The notes: generated by a model from the letters alone, not told the origin. Positions 13,420 through 22,308 are shown, counted from the first letter of the stretch. The stretch: 64,000 nt of DNA from Prevotella sp. (GCA_017460515.1 JAFUAY010000007.1:1-64000), one strand, 5' to 3'. Translations and numbers: made by a program.

Positions 13420-14193
13420 ATGGCAAGAGTAAAAGGAATATTAGAGGACCTTTATGGCCGACTGGATGACAATTTCACCATCTGTCATCGAGGCAAAACG
13501 ACGTTTACCCGTCCTGCTCATATCCGACAGCCCCACCGACTGTCGCGCAAGCAACTGCTCATACGTGAACGGCAGAGTCACAATAATGCACTCTGGCGTG
13601 CACTCAAGGAGTCGGGTCACGTATACTTCGAGGCCGACAAGCCCGCCTACAACCATTTCATGGCTATCAACATGCATTCGCCAGTGCCCTATATTCCCAA
13701 GCATCAATATCGCTCTGGTAATGCCCTGCTCCTGCCCCAGATGGTGATCAGCGACGGTCCCCTACCCTCTGTCAGCTACCAGCTTGACGAGGTAAACGGA
13801 CAGCCAGCCCTGCTCACCGACCTTACTAAGAAGGAGGTGCAAAAGACCACGCTGCTACTCTTCGTACTACGCCAAAAGGTTATCACTTGCCAGAATAGTG
13901 CTGACCAGTTCTACCTTAGCATCCAAGTAGAGCCGCTCTCGACCAGCAACTTCACCACGATACCTTCGACAGCCAATCAGAGTAAGTCGGGCATCCTCGC
14001 CCTCGTAGGTCCCCGCTTTGCTGACCCCATGCTTGGCTTTGGTATCGTACGTGTCAAGAATGGTCACGCCTCGCCCCAACGAGTAGTCACCCACTGCACC
14101 TATTACGAGCAGTACACCACAGAAGAAGCACTACAAATTGCAGCCAAAAGCTATGGCGGACTGACAGGTGCGGATCGTGACGCTTCACTTTAA
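13420..14193 (+). CDS. Hypothetical protein (257 aa)
   Basis: MARVKGILEDLYGRLDDNFT, TICHRGKTTFTRPAHIRQPH and LIRERQSHNNALWRALKESG: a basic N-terminus, then a long beta-rich body. The opening recalls a group of Bacteroidota phage- or cell-surface-associated proteins (DUF6266-like) that begin with a short K/R-rich, glycine-containing motif, but similarity is weak and I do not assign it. No signal peptide, no membrane segment. The 3' end overlaps the convergent GAF gene by nine bases. Confidence 0.55.
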   Translation: MARVKGILEDLYGRLDDNFTICHRGKTTFTRPAHIRQPHRLSRKQLLIRERQSHNNALWRALKESGHVYFEADKPAYNHFMAINMHSPVPYIPKHQYRSGNALLLPQMVISDGPLPSVSYQLDEVNGQPALLTDLTKKEVQKTTLLLFVLRQKVITCQNSADQFYLSIQVEPLSTSNFTTIPSTANQSKSGILALVGPRFADPMLGFGIVRVKNGHASPQRVVTHCTYYEQYTTEEALQIAAKSYGGLTGADRDASL

Positions 14194-14637
14194 AGGCGAC
14201 AGCAACTTACAAATCTCTTCCAGATATTCCTTGTCAATAGTATCAAACGTAGCCAGTTCTTTGCTGTCAATATCAAGTACAGCCGACACGCTACCGTCTT
14301 GTGTGAATACAGGTACGACAATCTCAGAACGTGAGAGACTGCTACATGCTATATGTCCTGGGAACTGTTCGACATCAGGAACAACGATGGTATGCTGCTC
14401 TTTCCATGCTGTTCCACACACACCTTTTCCATAACCAATGTGCATGCAGGCAACAGGGCCTTGAAATGGCCCCAAGACCAGCTCATCACCTTTTACCCGA
14501 TAAAAGCCTGTCCACCAGAAGCCCATCGTTTCATGAATGACAGCACAGACATTGGCCATCACCGCCACCTTGTCTGTCTCGCCCTCTATCAAGGCACGAA
14601 TCTGCTCTGTAATCAATTGATATTGTTCTCTTTTCAT
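14185..14637 (-). CDS. msrC: Free methionine-(R)-sulfoxide reductase (GAF domain, MsrC/fRMsr)
   Basis: 150 residues from the ATG at 14637 (a TTG at 14670 would add 11 unconvincing residues). GFWWTGFYRVKGDELVLGPF, QGPVACMHIGYGKGVCGTAW and FPGHIACSSLSRSEIVVPVF carry the three cysteines of the free-Met-R-SO reductase GAF family; the second is the usual catalytic one. It reduces free methionine-(R)-sulfoxide, with thioredoxin as electron donor. The gene follows a thioredoxin-like gene by about 30 bases on the same strand, a meaningful pairing. Confidence 0.9.
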   Translation of the reverse strand: MKREQYQLITEQIRALIEGETDKVAVMANVCAVIHETMGFWWTGFYRVKGDELVLGPFQGPVACMHIGYGKGVCGTAWKEQHTIVVPDVEQFPGHIACSSLSRSEIVVPVFTQDGSVSAVLDIDSKELATFDTIDKEYLEEICKLLSPLK

Positions 14638-14670
14638 CCTATGGTCATCAATTAAGCTTATGTTATACAA

Positions 14671-15198
14671 TTAGTTCCGAACAGCCTTGGGCGTCCAGTT
14701 CTTAAAGAAGCGAAGCACTTTCTCCTGATTGTAGCCCTTTCCCTCTTCAAGAAAACTTGAATCCTGAATATGAAGAATCCTGCCTTCCTCATCAAGAACA
14801 ACAAAGACAGGGAATCCGAAACGCCCACAGTTGTCCAGACGTTTCATCAGAGCCCTACCCTGCTCCATCTTCTCTGCTCCCTGCGACTTACGAGGATTGT
14901 AGTTCACATGAATATAGTTGAAGTTCTCGTCGATGACTTTACTAATAGTTGTATCTCTTGTGATAAAGTCGGCAAAACGCAAACACCAGGGACACCAGTT
15001 GCCACCCACCTGACAGATAACGTACTTACCTTCAAGCTTAGCCTTAGCAACAGCCTGGTCTATCTGCTCAATAGGGTTTATGTCCTCGTTATACACCTTG
15101 CTTTCCCCTTCGTTCATCGACCGTTGATTCGTCAATCCTGTCTGTGCACCTGCAGACAGTGAAAGACAAACGGCAATCAATAATAATACTTTTTTCAT
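14671..15198 (-). CDS. Exported thioredoxin-like protein
   Basis: 175 residues from the ATG at 15198; the signal peptide MKKVLLLIAVCLSLSAGAQ fixes this start. The thioredoxin fold follows: AKLEGKYVICQVGGNWCPWC with the active-site CPWC, then FADFITRDT, FGFPVFVVLDEEGRILHIQD with the cis-Pro loop, and VLRFFKNW. Probably a periplasmic disulfide reductant, perhaps supporting sulfoxide repair as its neighbour does inside the cell. The TATATTTG box at 15220-15227 (minus) is the promoter, divergent from that of the next gene. Confidence 0.85.
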   Translation of the reverse strand: MKKVLLLIAVCLSLSAGAQTGLTNQRSMNEGESKVYNEDINPIEQIDQAVAKAKLEGKYVICQVGGNWCPWCLRFADFITRDTTISKVIDENFNYIHVNYNPRKSQGAEKMEQGRALMKRLDNCGRFGFPVFVVLDEEGRILHIQDSSFLEEGKGYNQEKVLRFFKNWTPKAVRN

Positions 15199-15219
15199 AT
15201 CCTTTGTAATTTTTGGCTG

Positions 15220-15257
15220 CAAATATACGAAAAAACAGAGAATTATAAGTACCTTTG
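15220..15257. promoter_or_regulatory. Divergent promoters (15198 minus, 15305 plus)
   Basis: Minus: TATATTTG at 15220-15227. Plus: TACCTTTG at 15250-15257. The boxes are only 22 bases apart, so the two polymerase sites overlap and probably exclude each other. Confidence 0.6.
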
Positions 15258-15304
15258 CAAATAAAAGTCCATACGACATCTATATAATTCTATATTTAAG
15301 AACA

Positions 15305-16042
15305 ATGAATGTTGAGCAAGTACGAGAATACACATTGTCACTCAATGGTGTAACTGAAGACCAACCGTTTGGCGACGACATTATCACTTTCCGACTTGAG
15401 GGAAAGATTTTCGTTTGCCTATGGTTAGGCGGTGGCAAGGATGATATCAAGCATCCTGAGCCAAGACTTGCATTGAAGTTATCACCCGACAGGAATGAAG
15501 AACTTCGTGAAAAGTTCTCGGCAGTAACACCTGCCTGGCATTGGAACAAAAAGCATTGGAGTGACGTGTATTATGAGAACGTAGAAGACAGCCTCGTTCA
15601 AGAATGGATTCAGGAATCTTATACACTCGTAAAATCTAAACTGCCAAAAGCCGTTCGGCAGAAGTATAACATCGCTCAAATGACGAATATCATCATATTC
15701 GCAATCATCATCATGTTCTTCTGCTCATGTCGTAACGTCAAAACTGATTCGAAACAAGATGATGCTGGCATAACGGCAGAAATGGCCTATGAAGGAGTCA
15801 ACAACTATTGTCATAGCCAGTACGACTGGAGCGCGGCAAAAGAGGACCCTTCCATCATGTATGTTGAGATGGGAGAAGAGACTGATTCTACCTATCAGGT
15901 GGTATTCCGCAGTTATACAGGTGCATTCGTGTATTTCTATGTCAATAAGAAAAGTGGCGTTACAAGGATGGAAGAGTATGTCCCAGCGCTCGATATCAGA
16001 AACGATGCCGGGACCATTAACATCATCAACCCGAAAAATTAA
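15305..16042 (+). CDS. MmcQ/YjbR-like protein fused to a lipoprotein
   Basis: 245 residues. Residues 1-123 are a full MmcQ/YjbR (DUF419) domain: MNVEQVREYTLSLNGVTEDQ, PFGDDIITFRLEGKIFVCLW and WHWNKKHWSDVYYE. From Met126 a complete lipoprotein begins: MTNIIIFAIIIMFFCSCRNV with the lipobox FCSC, then a soluble domain with TYQVVFRSYTGAFVYFYVNK. Families normally keep these apart; here the stop of the first is lost and the frames join. The lipoprotein may still be made from its own ATG at 15680. The first domain would otherwise be drawn to the membrane. Confidence 0.75.
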   Translation: MNVEQVREYTLSLNGVTEDQPFGDDIITFRLEGKIFVCLWLGGGKDDIKHPEPRLALKLSPDRNEELREKFSAVTPAWHWNKKHWSDVYYENVEDSLVQEWIQESYTLVKSKLPKAVRQKYNIAQMTNIIIFAIIIMFFCSCRNVKTDSKQDDAGITAEMAYEGVNNYCHSQYDWSAAKEDPSIMYVEMGEETDSTYQVVFRSYTGAFVYFYVNKKSGVTRMEEYVPALDIRNDAGTINIINPKN

Positions 16043-16091
16043 TACAGAGTAAACATATCCCCAGCATATCAATAATACTTATCATAAAGAA

Positions 16092-16229
16092 ATGAACAAG
16101 AACGAAAAATTTGTCATCACCATCAACCGCGAAGTCGGATCAGGTGGACGTACTAACACCATGTTCGAAACTGAGAAACGCATCCTACAGGAACTGGCTG
16201 AGGGGTTAGGCATAGAGGAAGATGAATGA
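16092..16229 (+). pseudogene. Cytidylate-kinase-like gene, collapsed
   Basis: 45 residues: MNKNEKFVITINREVGSGGR is the P-loop start of the cytidylate-kinase-like (AAA_26) family, but it jumps directly to FETEKRILQELAEGLGIEE, so nearly all of the roughly 200-residue enzyme is missing. In frame and closed by TGA, yet too short to fold as a kinase. Confidence 0.65.
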
Positions 16230-16305
16230 GATAACGAATGTTTCTCCCACGAATCAAAGGCCCTGCACATTGGCATTTGTAAAGGCTCATGTGAATTAGA
16301 ATACA

Positions 16306-17362
16306 ATGATTCGATCTTACTGGATAATTATCATGTTGATGATGTCTGCGGCAATGCGTGGACAACTGGACAGCACGACGATAAAGTTGAAGAATGTCGT
16401 GGTGACGGGCAAGGCATCGACGAAGAGCGTGACGACAGAACGGACACCGTCCTTCCTATTATTATGAGCAGCCTGCGAGTGTCTTTGAGATGGTGCAGCG
16501 TTCAGAGTCGGGCGGTCATCCGCGCATCGCTGCCCTGCAATTTGACTACATGGCTCCGTTAGGACGCGGCAAACTGGAGACAGGCGTGAAGATGACCTAC
16601 CGCCAGAACAACATTGACCATAAGATGTATGAGCACGACGCAACGACGGATACGTGGCAGTTGTCAGTTCCCCTGAGCAACGACCTGCGCCACCGTGAGT
16701 ACATTCCTGCCGCCTACGCTATGTACTCATCGAAGCTCACAAAGTTATTGACGATGAAAGCCGGATTGCGACTGGAGTATAGCCGTGTGACGCTGCAAAA
16801 CGACAAGGATCGGCTGGACGAAGCCAGCAACAGCTTTTTCGTGGCTCCTAACATCGTACTGAACTATCGCGTCAGCGAACCTTGGCAACTGTCGTTCGGC
16901 CTGTCGCGAAGAATATCACGCCCCACCTATCCACAGCTCAATCCCTACATCAACCTCATTGAGAACCAGACCTACGAGACAGGCAATGTGCATCTGAAAC
17001 CCGAAAAAGCCAACAAGCTCGACCTGGGCTACACCTATACTGGCCAGACGCTGAAAGTGAGCGGCAATGCCTATCTCAACTACCCACAGTTCACCACTAA
17101 GACCATCCACTATTGTAACCTCGGCATCCGCCAGCAACTGCCCAAGACGTCGCTGACCCTCTCAGCCCTTGTCACTGACGTGTTCAACACCCGTCGCTGG
17201 GACATCTCGTCAGACAATTCCGTCTATACCCTAACCAACACCAGCCGCAATCGTAGTCGTGTGCTTTGGCTCGGCTTCGCCTGGAACTTCCACTCTTATA
17301 AGCCCCTCGTTGGGAAAAAGCAACAGGAGGAAGACCGCAGCGTCATTAGGTTGGGAGAATGA
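16306..17362 (+). pseudogene. TonB-dependent receptor / outer-membrane beta-barrel, deleted and frameshifted
   Basis: The first frame (ATG 16306) gives a signal peptide and plug start, MIRSYWIIIMLMMSAAMRGQ then LKNVVVTGKASTKSV, ending at TGA after SFLLL. The second frame takes over near 16460 (YYYEQPASVFEMVQRSE) and runs to 17362 through barrel strands: PLGRGKLETGVKMTYRQNNI, LTMKAGLRLEYSRVTLQNDK, NYRVSEPWQLSFGLSRRISR, PTYPQLNPYINLIENQTYET and SALVTDVFNTRRWDIS. Most of the plug and several strands are missing, as the barrel shows a further shortening after GNAYLNY. An OmpR/OMP_b-brl_3-type receptor for peptides or siderophores that is no longer functional. Confidence 0.8.
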
Positions 17363-17381
17363 TGATCATAATATGTGAAAC

Positions 17382-18070
17382 ATGAAGTGGACAGTTCTAT
17401 CTGATAACCGTAGTTGTATTGACGTGCTCAAGACAGAGCATGGCCTATCGATTCTATTAGAGACGATCAAGCATCGTATTTTACTCGATACTGGAGCCAG
17501 TGATGTGTTTATCCGTAATGCAGAACGGATGGGCATCGACCTCAGTACGGTGGATTATGTGTTTATCTCTCACGGGCACAGCGACCATGCTGGAGGCCTG
17601 AAGTACTTGATGGAGAAAAACAATAAGGCACGATAGATAATGGGCTCTATATCATCGCCCATATCTCTCATACGCATCCGTTGCCCCAAGGCAACCAACA
17701 TCTGTTTATTATGGAGTCAAACGGCGACTATGTGAACGATGATTTCCGTCATGAACTGGCCCTTTATACAGATGGTGTGCTCTTCACTGGATGTGCTCAC
17801 AGTGGTTTGGAGAATATCCTGGCAGCATGTCCTTTCCCTGTTCATACTGTTATTGGCGGCTTCCACCTACTTGATGCCCACGAATCAGAGTCTGATCTTA
17901 TTGATCTTGCTCATAGGCTGACAAAGGCTTATCCCAATACCCTGTTCTACACCAGCCATTGCACTGGTGACAAGGCTTTTGCCACGCTAAAGTCCGTCAT
18001 GTGCAACCAGCTTCATGCATTCAGCTGTGGTTTTCACTCTATTGGATGTAGGGTTAATTCTAAAAGCTGA
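17382..18070 (+). pseudogene. MBL-fold metallo-hydrolase, broken by deletion and frameshift
   Basis: The first part (17382-17636) has LLDTGASDVFIRNAERMGID and VFISHGHSDHAGGL, the HxHxDH zinc motif. A frameshift follows near 17636; the second part (to 18070) has LYTDGVLFTGCAHSGLENIL and HTVIGGFHLL, with the later zinc ligands. Together 228 residues remain of about 270, so the join has also lost residues. Relatives are the beta-lactamase-fold hydrolases annotated as 7,8-dihydropterin-methyltransferase-like (MptA/RFAP-synthase-like) proteins. Confidence 0.8.
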
Positions 18071-18383
18071 GATCTATGACGTATCGCATGCCCCATTTGG
18101 GACTTGTGGTTAGATTGTTGTAGTTAAGTCGACGAACATACTCAACATGGAAAAACTTGAAGATGTTGTGTACACCCAGTGACTAGGAGAACGACTGGGT
18201 TGGACTGTGAATACGACAGTAACTTACTCATGCATTCATTTGTTAAATAAGACTACAAATAGGCGAAAATAATCTTATTATCACTACCTTTGCAGCTAAA
18301 ATAAATGTACTCAAAATATTGAGTGATGGCATGGGAAAGGAAATATGGCTGCAAAAGCACCTGCCCAATGATAACGATTATGT
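18071..18383 (+). promoter_or_regulatory. Intergenic region with promoter of the 4Fe-4S gene
   Basis: Contains a hairpin ACCCAGT/ACTGGGT near 18173-18200 that lacks a U run, and further down TATCACTACCTTTGC with the -7 box TACCTTTG at 18285-18292. The leader to the ATG at 18384 is about 85 bases. No gene seen before the promoter. Confidence 0.5.
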
Positions 18384-19202
18384 ATGAAAAAGTATCGTAA
18401 TGCTATTATTCTGTTTCTTGTATTCGAAGTCATTGCCGTATGGCTTTGGCTATCGACAGGAAACTTGTTCTTCTTGATAAACTTCTCCTATTTAGGAATT
18501 TCCATTGGTCTTGGAGGCTCATTAATGGCGGCAGGATGGAAGTATGGCCGCGAACTGACACAGTTTCTGATTGGTTCATATATGCTGGTGTTCCTCGGCA
18601 TGATTTGCAGGGAGAATATGCAGATTGAGGGATTCTGGTTCTACATCTCATCCGGCATCTTCACTGGGGCCACGCTCCATTATCTTATCGCCAAAATCTT
18701 TGGACCATTGCTATTCGGAAGAGGTTGGTGCGGATATGCCTGTTGGACGGCTATGATTCTCGACTTGCTGCCCTATAAAACGCCCAAAAGTGATAGGTGC
18801 AAACTTGGATTCATCCGCTATATCATGTTTGCACTTTCGCTGGCTATCGTGGCGATTCTGTTTATGACGGGCAAAGCCGACCACCCCACCCTTTTTACAC
18901 TCTTCGTGGTTGGCAACGTTTTCTATTATGCAGTAGGTATAACGTTGGCTTTACTATTTAAGGACAATCGGGCATTCTGTAAATACATTTGTCCGATTAC
19001 AGTATTCCTCAAGCCGATGAGCTATTTCTCGCGACTTCGCATCCGCTGTGATGAGAGTAAGTGCATCAAATGTGGCAAATGCCTTAAAACTTGCCCGATG
19101 AATGTAGAGGTTTGCAACGACTCCCGTCAACGCAAGAATGCAACGGAATGCATTTTGTGCCAGAGGTGTACGAAAGCTTGTCCTGTCAAGGCATTGCATT
19201 GA
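18384..19202 (+). CDS. Membrane-bound 4Fe-4S ferredoxin (NapH/MauN-like)
   Basis: 272 residues. Five or six membrane segments (e.g. NAIILFLVFEVIAVWLWLS, FGPLLFGRGWCGYACWTAMI, IMFALSLAIVAILFM, NVFYYAVGITLALLF), the CxxxC sites GWCGYAC and FCKYICP, and a C-terminal double cluster: CDESKCIKCGKCLKTCPMNV then ECILCQRCTKACPVKAL, two CxxCxxCxxxC(P) motifs. NapH-type proteins carry electrons from quinol towards a periplasmic or membrane partner. No partner enzyme is adjacent, so its role is open. Followed 55 bases later by the S41 lipoprotein. Confidence 0.88.
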   Translation: MKKYRNAIILFLVFEVIAVWLWLSTGNLFFLINFSYLGISIGLGGSLMAAGWKYGRELTQFLIGSYMLVFLGMICRENMQIEGFWFYISSGIFTGATLHYLIAKIFGPLLFGRGWCGYACWTAMILDLLPYKTPKSDRCKLGFIRYIMFALSLAIVAILFMTGKADHPTLFTLFVVGNVFYYAVGITLALLFKDNRAFCKYICPITVFLKPMSYFSRLRIRCDESKCIKCGKCLKTCPMNVEVCNDSRQRKNATECILCQRCTKACPVKALH

Positions 19203-19257
19203 GACGGACGGGCAATAGACTTGTTCTAAAACTTAATAAACGATAGTATTTTCTGAT

Positions 19258-21096
19258 ATGACAAAAACGACAAAACTGCTGATGTTGCTATCTTTCATAG
19301 CATTGACAGCATGTACAGACAACGACGACAATGCTGATGACAATCGCCAAACGACAGCCGTCGATGCTGGGCCGTCGTACACGGACAAGACGGTAGATGT
19401 GAACCGCGACGGAAATGCCTACGGACAGGTGTCGTTACGTTTCTACAGCGATATGCCCAGCGTGGCTTATATCTCAGTGAGCGATTTCCACAAGATAATG
19501 ACAGCTGGCGAAGCGATGAAGGTCACGCGGCAGGGCGGCCTCTACGAATTGACCACACGTAGTGGTACGGCAACAGTTGATGTCAAGGCAGACAATCTCT
19601 ATTCCACGACTTATGCAGGCCTCGTAGATCTGCTGTGGACGATGGACCCAAGTCTTGCGCCCAACACGATGTTCGACGGCAACAAGTATATCAAGTTTGT
19701 CAAGTTGGAGAACGTCTCGGCATTCAAGCCTGCAAGTGGCGTTCGTCTGAACTTCAGCAAATACAATATTGATCTGCACGACGACGGAAGCAACGTTTAT
19801 TTCCCCTTTGCCACGCTAGCCGACATCTATTCTGATTGTAATTACCACATTGCCGCCTATCATGATGACCTTGTGGTAGTAAGCACCAAGTTAGAGACCT
19901 ATTCCATTAACAAAATCGCTCCGGAATATGCCGCTAAGCCTTACCTGCAGACAGAGGTGACAGCAGACATGGCTAAGTTCCGCTATCAGGAGCTATGCTT
20001 CGTGTTCGACGACCTCTACGGATACCCTGGTAGTTCCATCATGGAGCAGAACGGAATGGCTGAAAAGGGCTTCGATGCCACCCTGGAAACGGTGCAGAAT
20101 GGCCGCGTGGTGAAGAAGTTGCTGCAATCAACCAACAATATGGACTTTGCCTGGGGAAGGATGGCGATGCAGCAGCTGATTCACGATGGTGGTCACACCA
20201 GATTCAGAGCAACGGTGGGAATTCCTGATATCATCGAAGAAACTTATACTGAGCAAGTGATAGCTGCAGCAGCAAACTATCCGGAGGCTTCTGCCATGTA
20301 TAAGGAATGGCAAAAGGTGTTTTTTGAACGTTATGATACGAAAACACTGCTGGAAGGAATGCGCAAGCAGGCTTATGGCGACGTGCTCTATAAGGCCAAC
20401 AACAGTAAGACCACAGCAGCCATCATCATCGACTCGTTCGACGACAGTGATGAAGGCGCGTGGAAGAAATACTATGCCAGCCAGAAGACAGATGCCGACT
20501 GGCAGGAGCTGATGAAGAGCTATCAAAAGGACAACTTCATCTGCTTGCTATATGGACTGCAACAGGCGAAGGCCGACGGCGTGAAGAACCTTGTCATTGA
20601 CATCTCGATAAATGGCGGCGGTTCCTGTGACATTGTGGGGGCTTGCGTGGCAATACTGCGCACAAACAAGACGGTGCAGTTCTGGTCGCAGGACGTATTG
20701 GAGGGCTGGAACAAAATTGGTACGTACTATGTGGACAGCAATTTCGACGGTGTGTTTGACGAGAAAGACGACACGCAACCAAAGTTCGATTGCAGTGATA
20801 TGAACATCGGTGTGCTCTCCAGTAAGGTATCCTTCTCGTGTGGCAACCAGTTTCCCACCATCATGAAGGATCACGGCTTCCCCATCATGGGTGAGCGTTC
20901 AAGTGGAGGAGCTTGCTGCATACAGGTTATGTATACAGCCGATGGACAGAATTATGTCATCTCCACCTATCGCGACCGTTCTACCGATAAGAACTTCGTA
21001 AATAACGACACAGGGATAGAACCTACCACAGGCTACACCTTCGACTACGACAAGTTCTTTAATTTGGATTTCCTGACCACGAAGCTGCAGCGATAA
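19258..21096 (+). CDS. S41 family peptidase lipoprotein
   Basis: 612 residues. Lipoprotein signal MTKTTKLLMLLSFIALTACT (LTAC). A long N-terminal portion of unknown role (30-400), then the C-terminal processing peptidase fold: NLVIDISINGGGSCDIVGAC, IGVLSSKVSFSCGNQFPTIM with the nucleophile Ser of the SFSCGN motif, and GERSSGGACCIQVMYTADGQ. The catalytic Lys of Ctp/Prc is not evident, as in many Bacteroidota S41 members. Probably a surface or periplasmic peptidase. Cotranscribed perhaps with the 4Fe-4S protein before and the cupin-MsrA gene after. Confidence 0.85.
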   Translation: MTKTTKLLMLLSFIALTACTDNDDNADDNRQTTAVDAGPSYTDKTVDVNRDGNAYGQVSLRFYSDMPSVAYISVSDFHKIMTAGEAMKVTRQGGLYELTTRSGTATVDVKADNLYSTTYAGLVDLLWTMDPSLAPNTMFDGNKYIKFVKLENVSAFKPASGVRLNFSKYNIDLHDDGSNVYFPFATLADIYSDCNYHIAAYHDDLVVVSTKLETYSINKIAPEYAAKPYLQTEVTADMAKFRYQELCFVFDDLYGYPGSSIMEQNGMAEKGFDATLETVQNGRVVKKLLQSTNNMDFAWGRMAMQQLIHDGGHTRFRATVGIPDIIEETYTEQVIAAAANYPEASAMYKEWQKVFFERYDTKTLLEGMRKQAYGDVLYKANNSKTTAAIIIDSFDDSDEGAWKKYYASQKTDADWQELMKSYQKDNFICLLYGLQQAKADGVKNLVIDISINGGGSCDIVGACVAILRTNKTVQFWSQDVLEGWNKIGTYYVDSNFDGVFDEKDDTQPKFDCSDMNIGVLSSKVSFSCGNQFPTIMKDHGFPIMGERSSGGACCIQVMYTADGQNYVISTYRDRSTDKNFVNNDTGIEPTTGYTFDYDKFFNLDFLTTKLQR

Positions 21097-21144
21097 CAAA
21101 AGTTTCTATGGGTTATCACATGACAAAAATAAACAGATATTGAT

Positions 21145-22092
21145 ATGAAGATTATTGACGAACAATTGATTAGTGGCGTGGTGGAAAAGGCAAAGCAGTC
21201 ACCACGTCTAAGGATGAACTACAACTTCCATCAAAGCCTTCAGGACAAATGCCACCGCTTCATCAATGCCTTGGAGCCGGGTACTTTTATTCCTGTGCAT
21301 CACCATCCAGACAAGGACGAGACCTTTGTCATCCTAAAGGGCAAGGTCAGAGTGACTACCTACAATGATAATGGCGAGATTCTGACAACTTGTGTCATCA
21401 GTCATGAGAGTGGCACATACGGCGTGGATATTCCTAAGAATGTATGGCATGGATTAGAATGTCAGACACCCGCCGTATTATTGGAATGCAAAGCCGGGCC
21501 CTTCGTAGAACACGAGGTGGATGGAATCTTAGAGATCAAGAACGGTAAGGACATTTATCTTGCCGGAGGCTGTTTCTGGGGAACAGAGCACTACTTCAAA
21601 CAGATTGAGGGCGTGGTGGAAACGTCTGTTGGATTTGCCAACGGACACACGGCAAGCCCAACGTATAAAGAAGTCTATACCGACACGACGGGATATGCAG
21701 AGACGGTACATGTGAAGTACAATCCTGATGTGGTCAGCCTTGAATTCCTGTTGCAGATGTTCTTCAAGGCCATCGACCCGACCAGTCTTAACAAACAGGG
21801 ACATGACGAGGGAACCCGTTATCGCACTGGCGTCTACTATACTGATTCAGAGGATTTGTCTGTTATCGAAAAGGTGTTTTCAGAGGAACAGCAAAAATAT
21901 CAGCAGCCTCTGGCAGTAGAAAAACTTCCTCTTGAGAATTTCTATACGGCAGAAGAATATCATCAGGACTATCTCGATAAGGGAGGGACCTGCGATGTTG
22001 ATAACATCGTGGGAGGGTACCATCCTACTGGCTACTGTCATCTGCCAGAATCACTGTTTGAGTTTGCACGTCAAGCCAAGGAAAAGAAGTAA
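21145..22092 (+). CDS. msrA: WbuC-type cupin fused to peptide-methionine (S)-S-oxide reductase MsrA, with in-frame insert
   Basis: 315 residues. Residues 1-132: WbuC-like cupin with NALEPGTFIPVHHHPDKDET (metal-binding His) and FVILKGKVRVTTYNDNG. Residues 136-end: MsrA with YLAGGCFWGTEHYFKQIEGV (catalytic Cys143), VGFANG, and EEYHQDYLDK near 270. Between YLDK and GYCHLPESL (recycling Cys298) stands GGTCDVDNIVGGYHPT instead of the usual two or three residues (NP). Residues 280-293 are a copy of the insert seen in the flavoprotein at 0.6 kb. MsrA reduces methionine-S-sulfoxide with thioredoxin; the cupin part has an unknown role. Starts 48 bases after the S41 gene. Confidence 0.9.
   Translation: MKIIDEQLISGVVEKAKQSPRLRMNYNFHQSLQDKCHRFINALEPGTFIPVHHHPDKDETFVILKGKVRVTTYNDNGEILTTCVISHESGTYGVDIPKNVWHGLECQTPAVLLECKAGPFVEHEVDGILEIKNGKDIYLAGGCFWGTEHYFKQIEGVVETSVGFANGHTASPTYKEVYTDTTGYAETVHVKYNPDVVSLEFLLQMFFKAIDPTSLNKQGHDEGTRYRTGVYYTDSEDLSVIEKVFSEEQQKYQQPLAVEKLPLENFYTAEEYHQDYLDKGGTCDVDNIVGGYHPTGYCHLPESLFEFARQAKEKK
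21982..22023 (+). repeat. 42-nt in-frame palindromic insert, copy 2
   Basis: GGA GGG, then the hairpin CGATGTT-GAT-AACATCG (21993-22009), then GGA GGG 30 bases after the first, then TAC CAT. Matches copy 1 (599-640, minus) in hairpin, hexamers, length and frame, while most of the bases between differ. It occupies codons 280-293, between the MsrA body and the recycling cysteine. Confidence 0.82.
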
Positions 22093-22187
22093 TGTTACAG
22101 CATCCGTAACCGTCAATTCGCTCGTATATTTCAGTCCTAATTCAATCATTTCTTACTAAACTATCATAATTCTCAGAGCAGCGAGAA

Positions 22188-22222
22188 CCCGCTCGGCTTT
22201 GCCGCTTGGCTCGTCCAAGAAC
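22188..22222 (+). repeat. Interspersed repeat, copy 2
   Basis: 35 bases ending GCTTGGCTCGTCCAAGAA, then C, one mismatch from the copy at 9991-10025. It stands in the spacer before the next promoter (TATCTTTG at 22309-22316). Confidence 0.7.
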
Positions 22223-22308
22223 ATGCTTGCATGATTGGTCGAGTCGTGACGAGAATCAACTTTTGTTAAATTCGGATGCAAATTTAGTGAATATTCCCTG
22301 ATTATCAC

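Noticed and set aside
18170..18202. Hairpin ACCCAGT/ACTGGGT as tRNA-like or terminator
   Set aside because: No cloverleaf can be drawn around it and no U run follows. No tRNA was found anywhere in the window.
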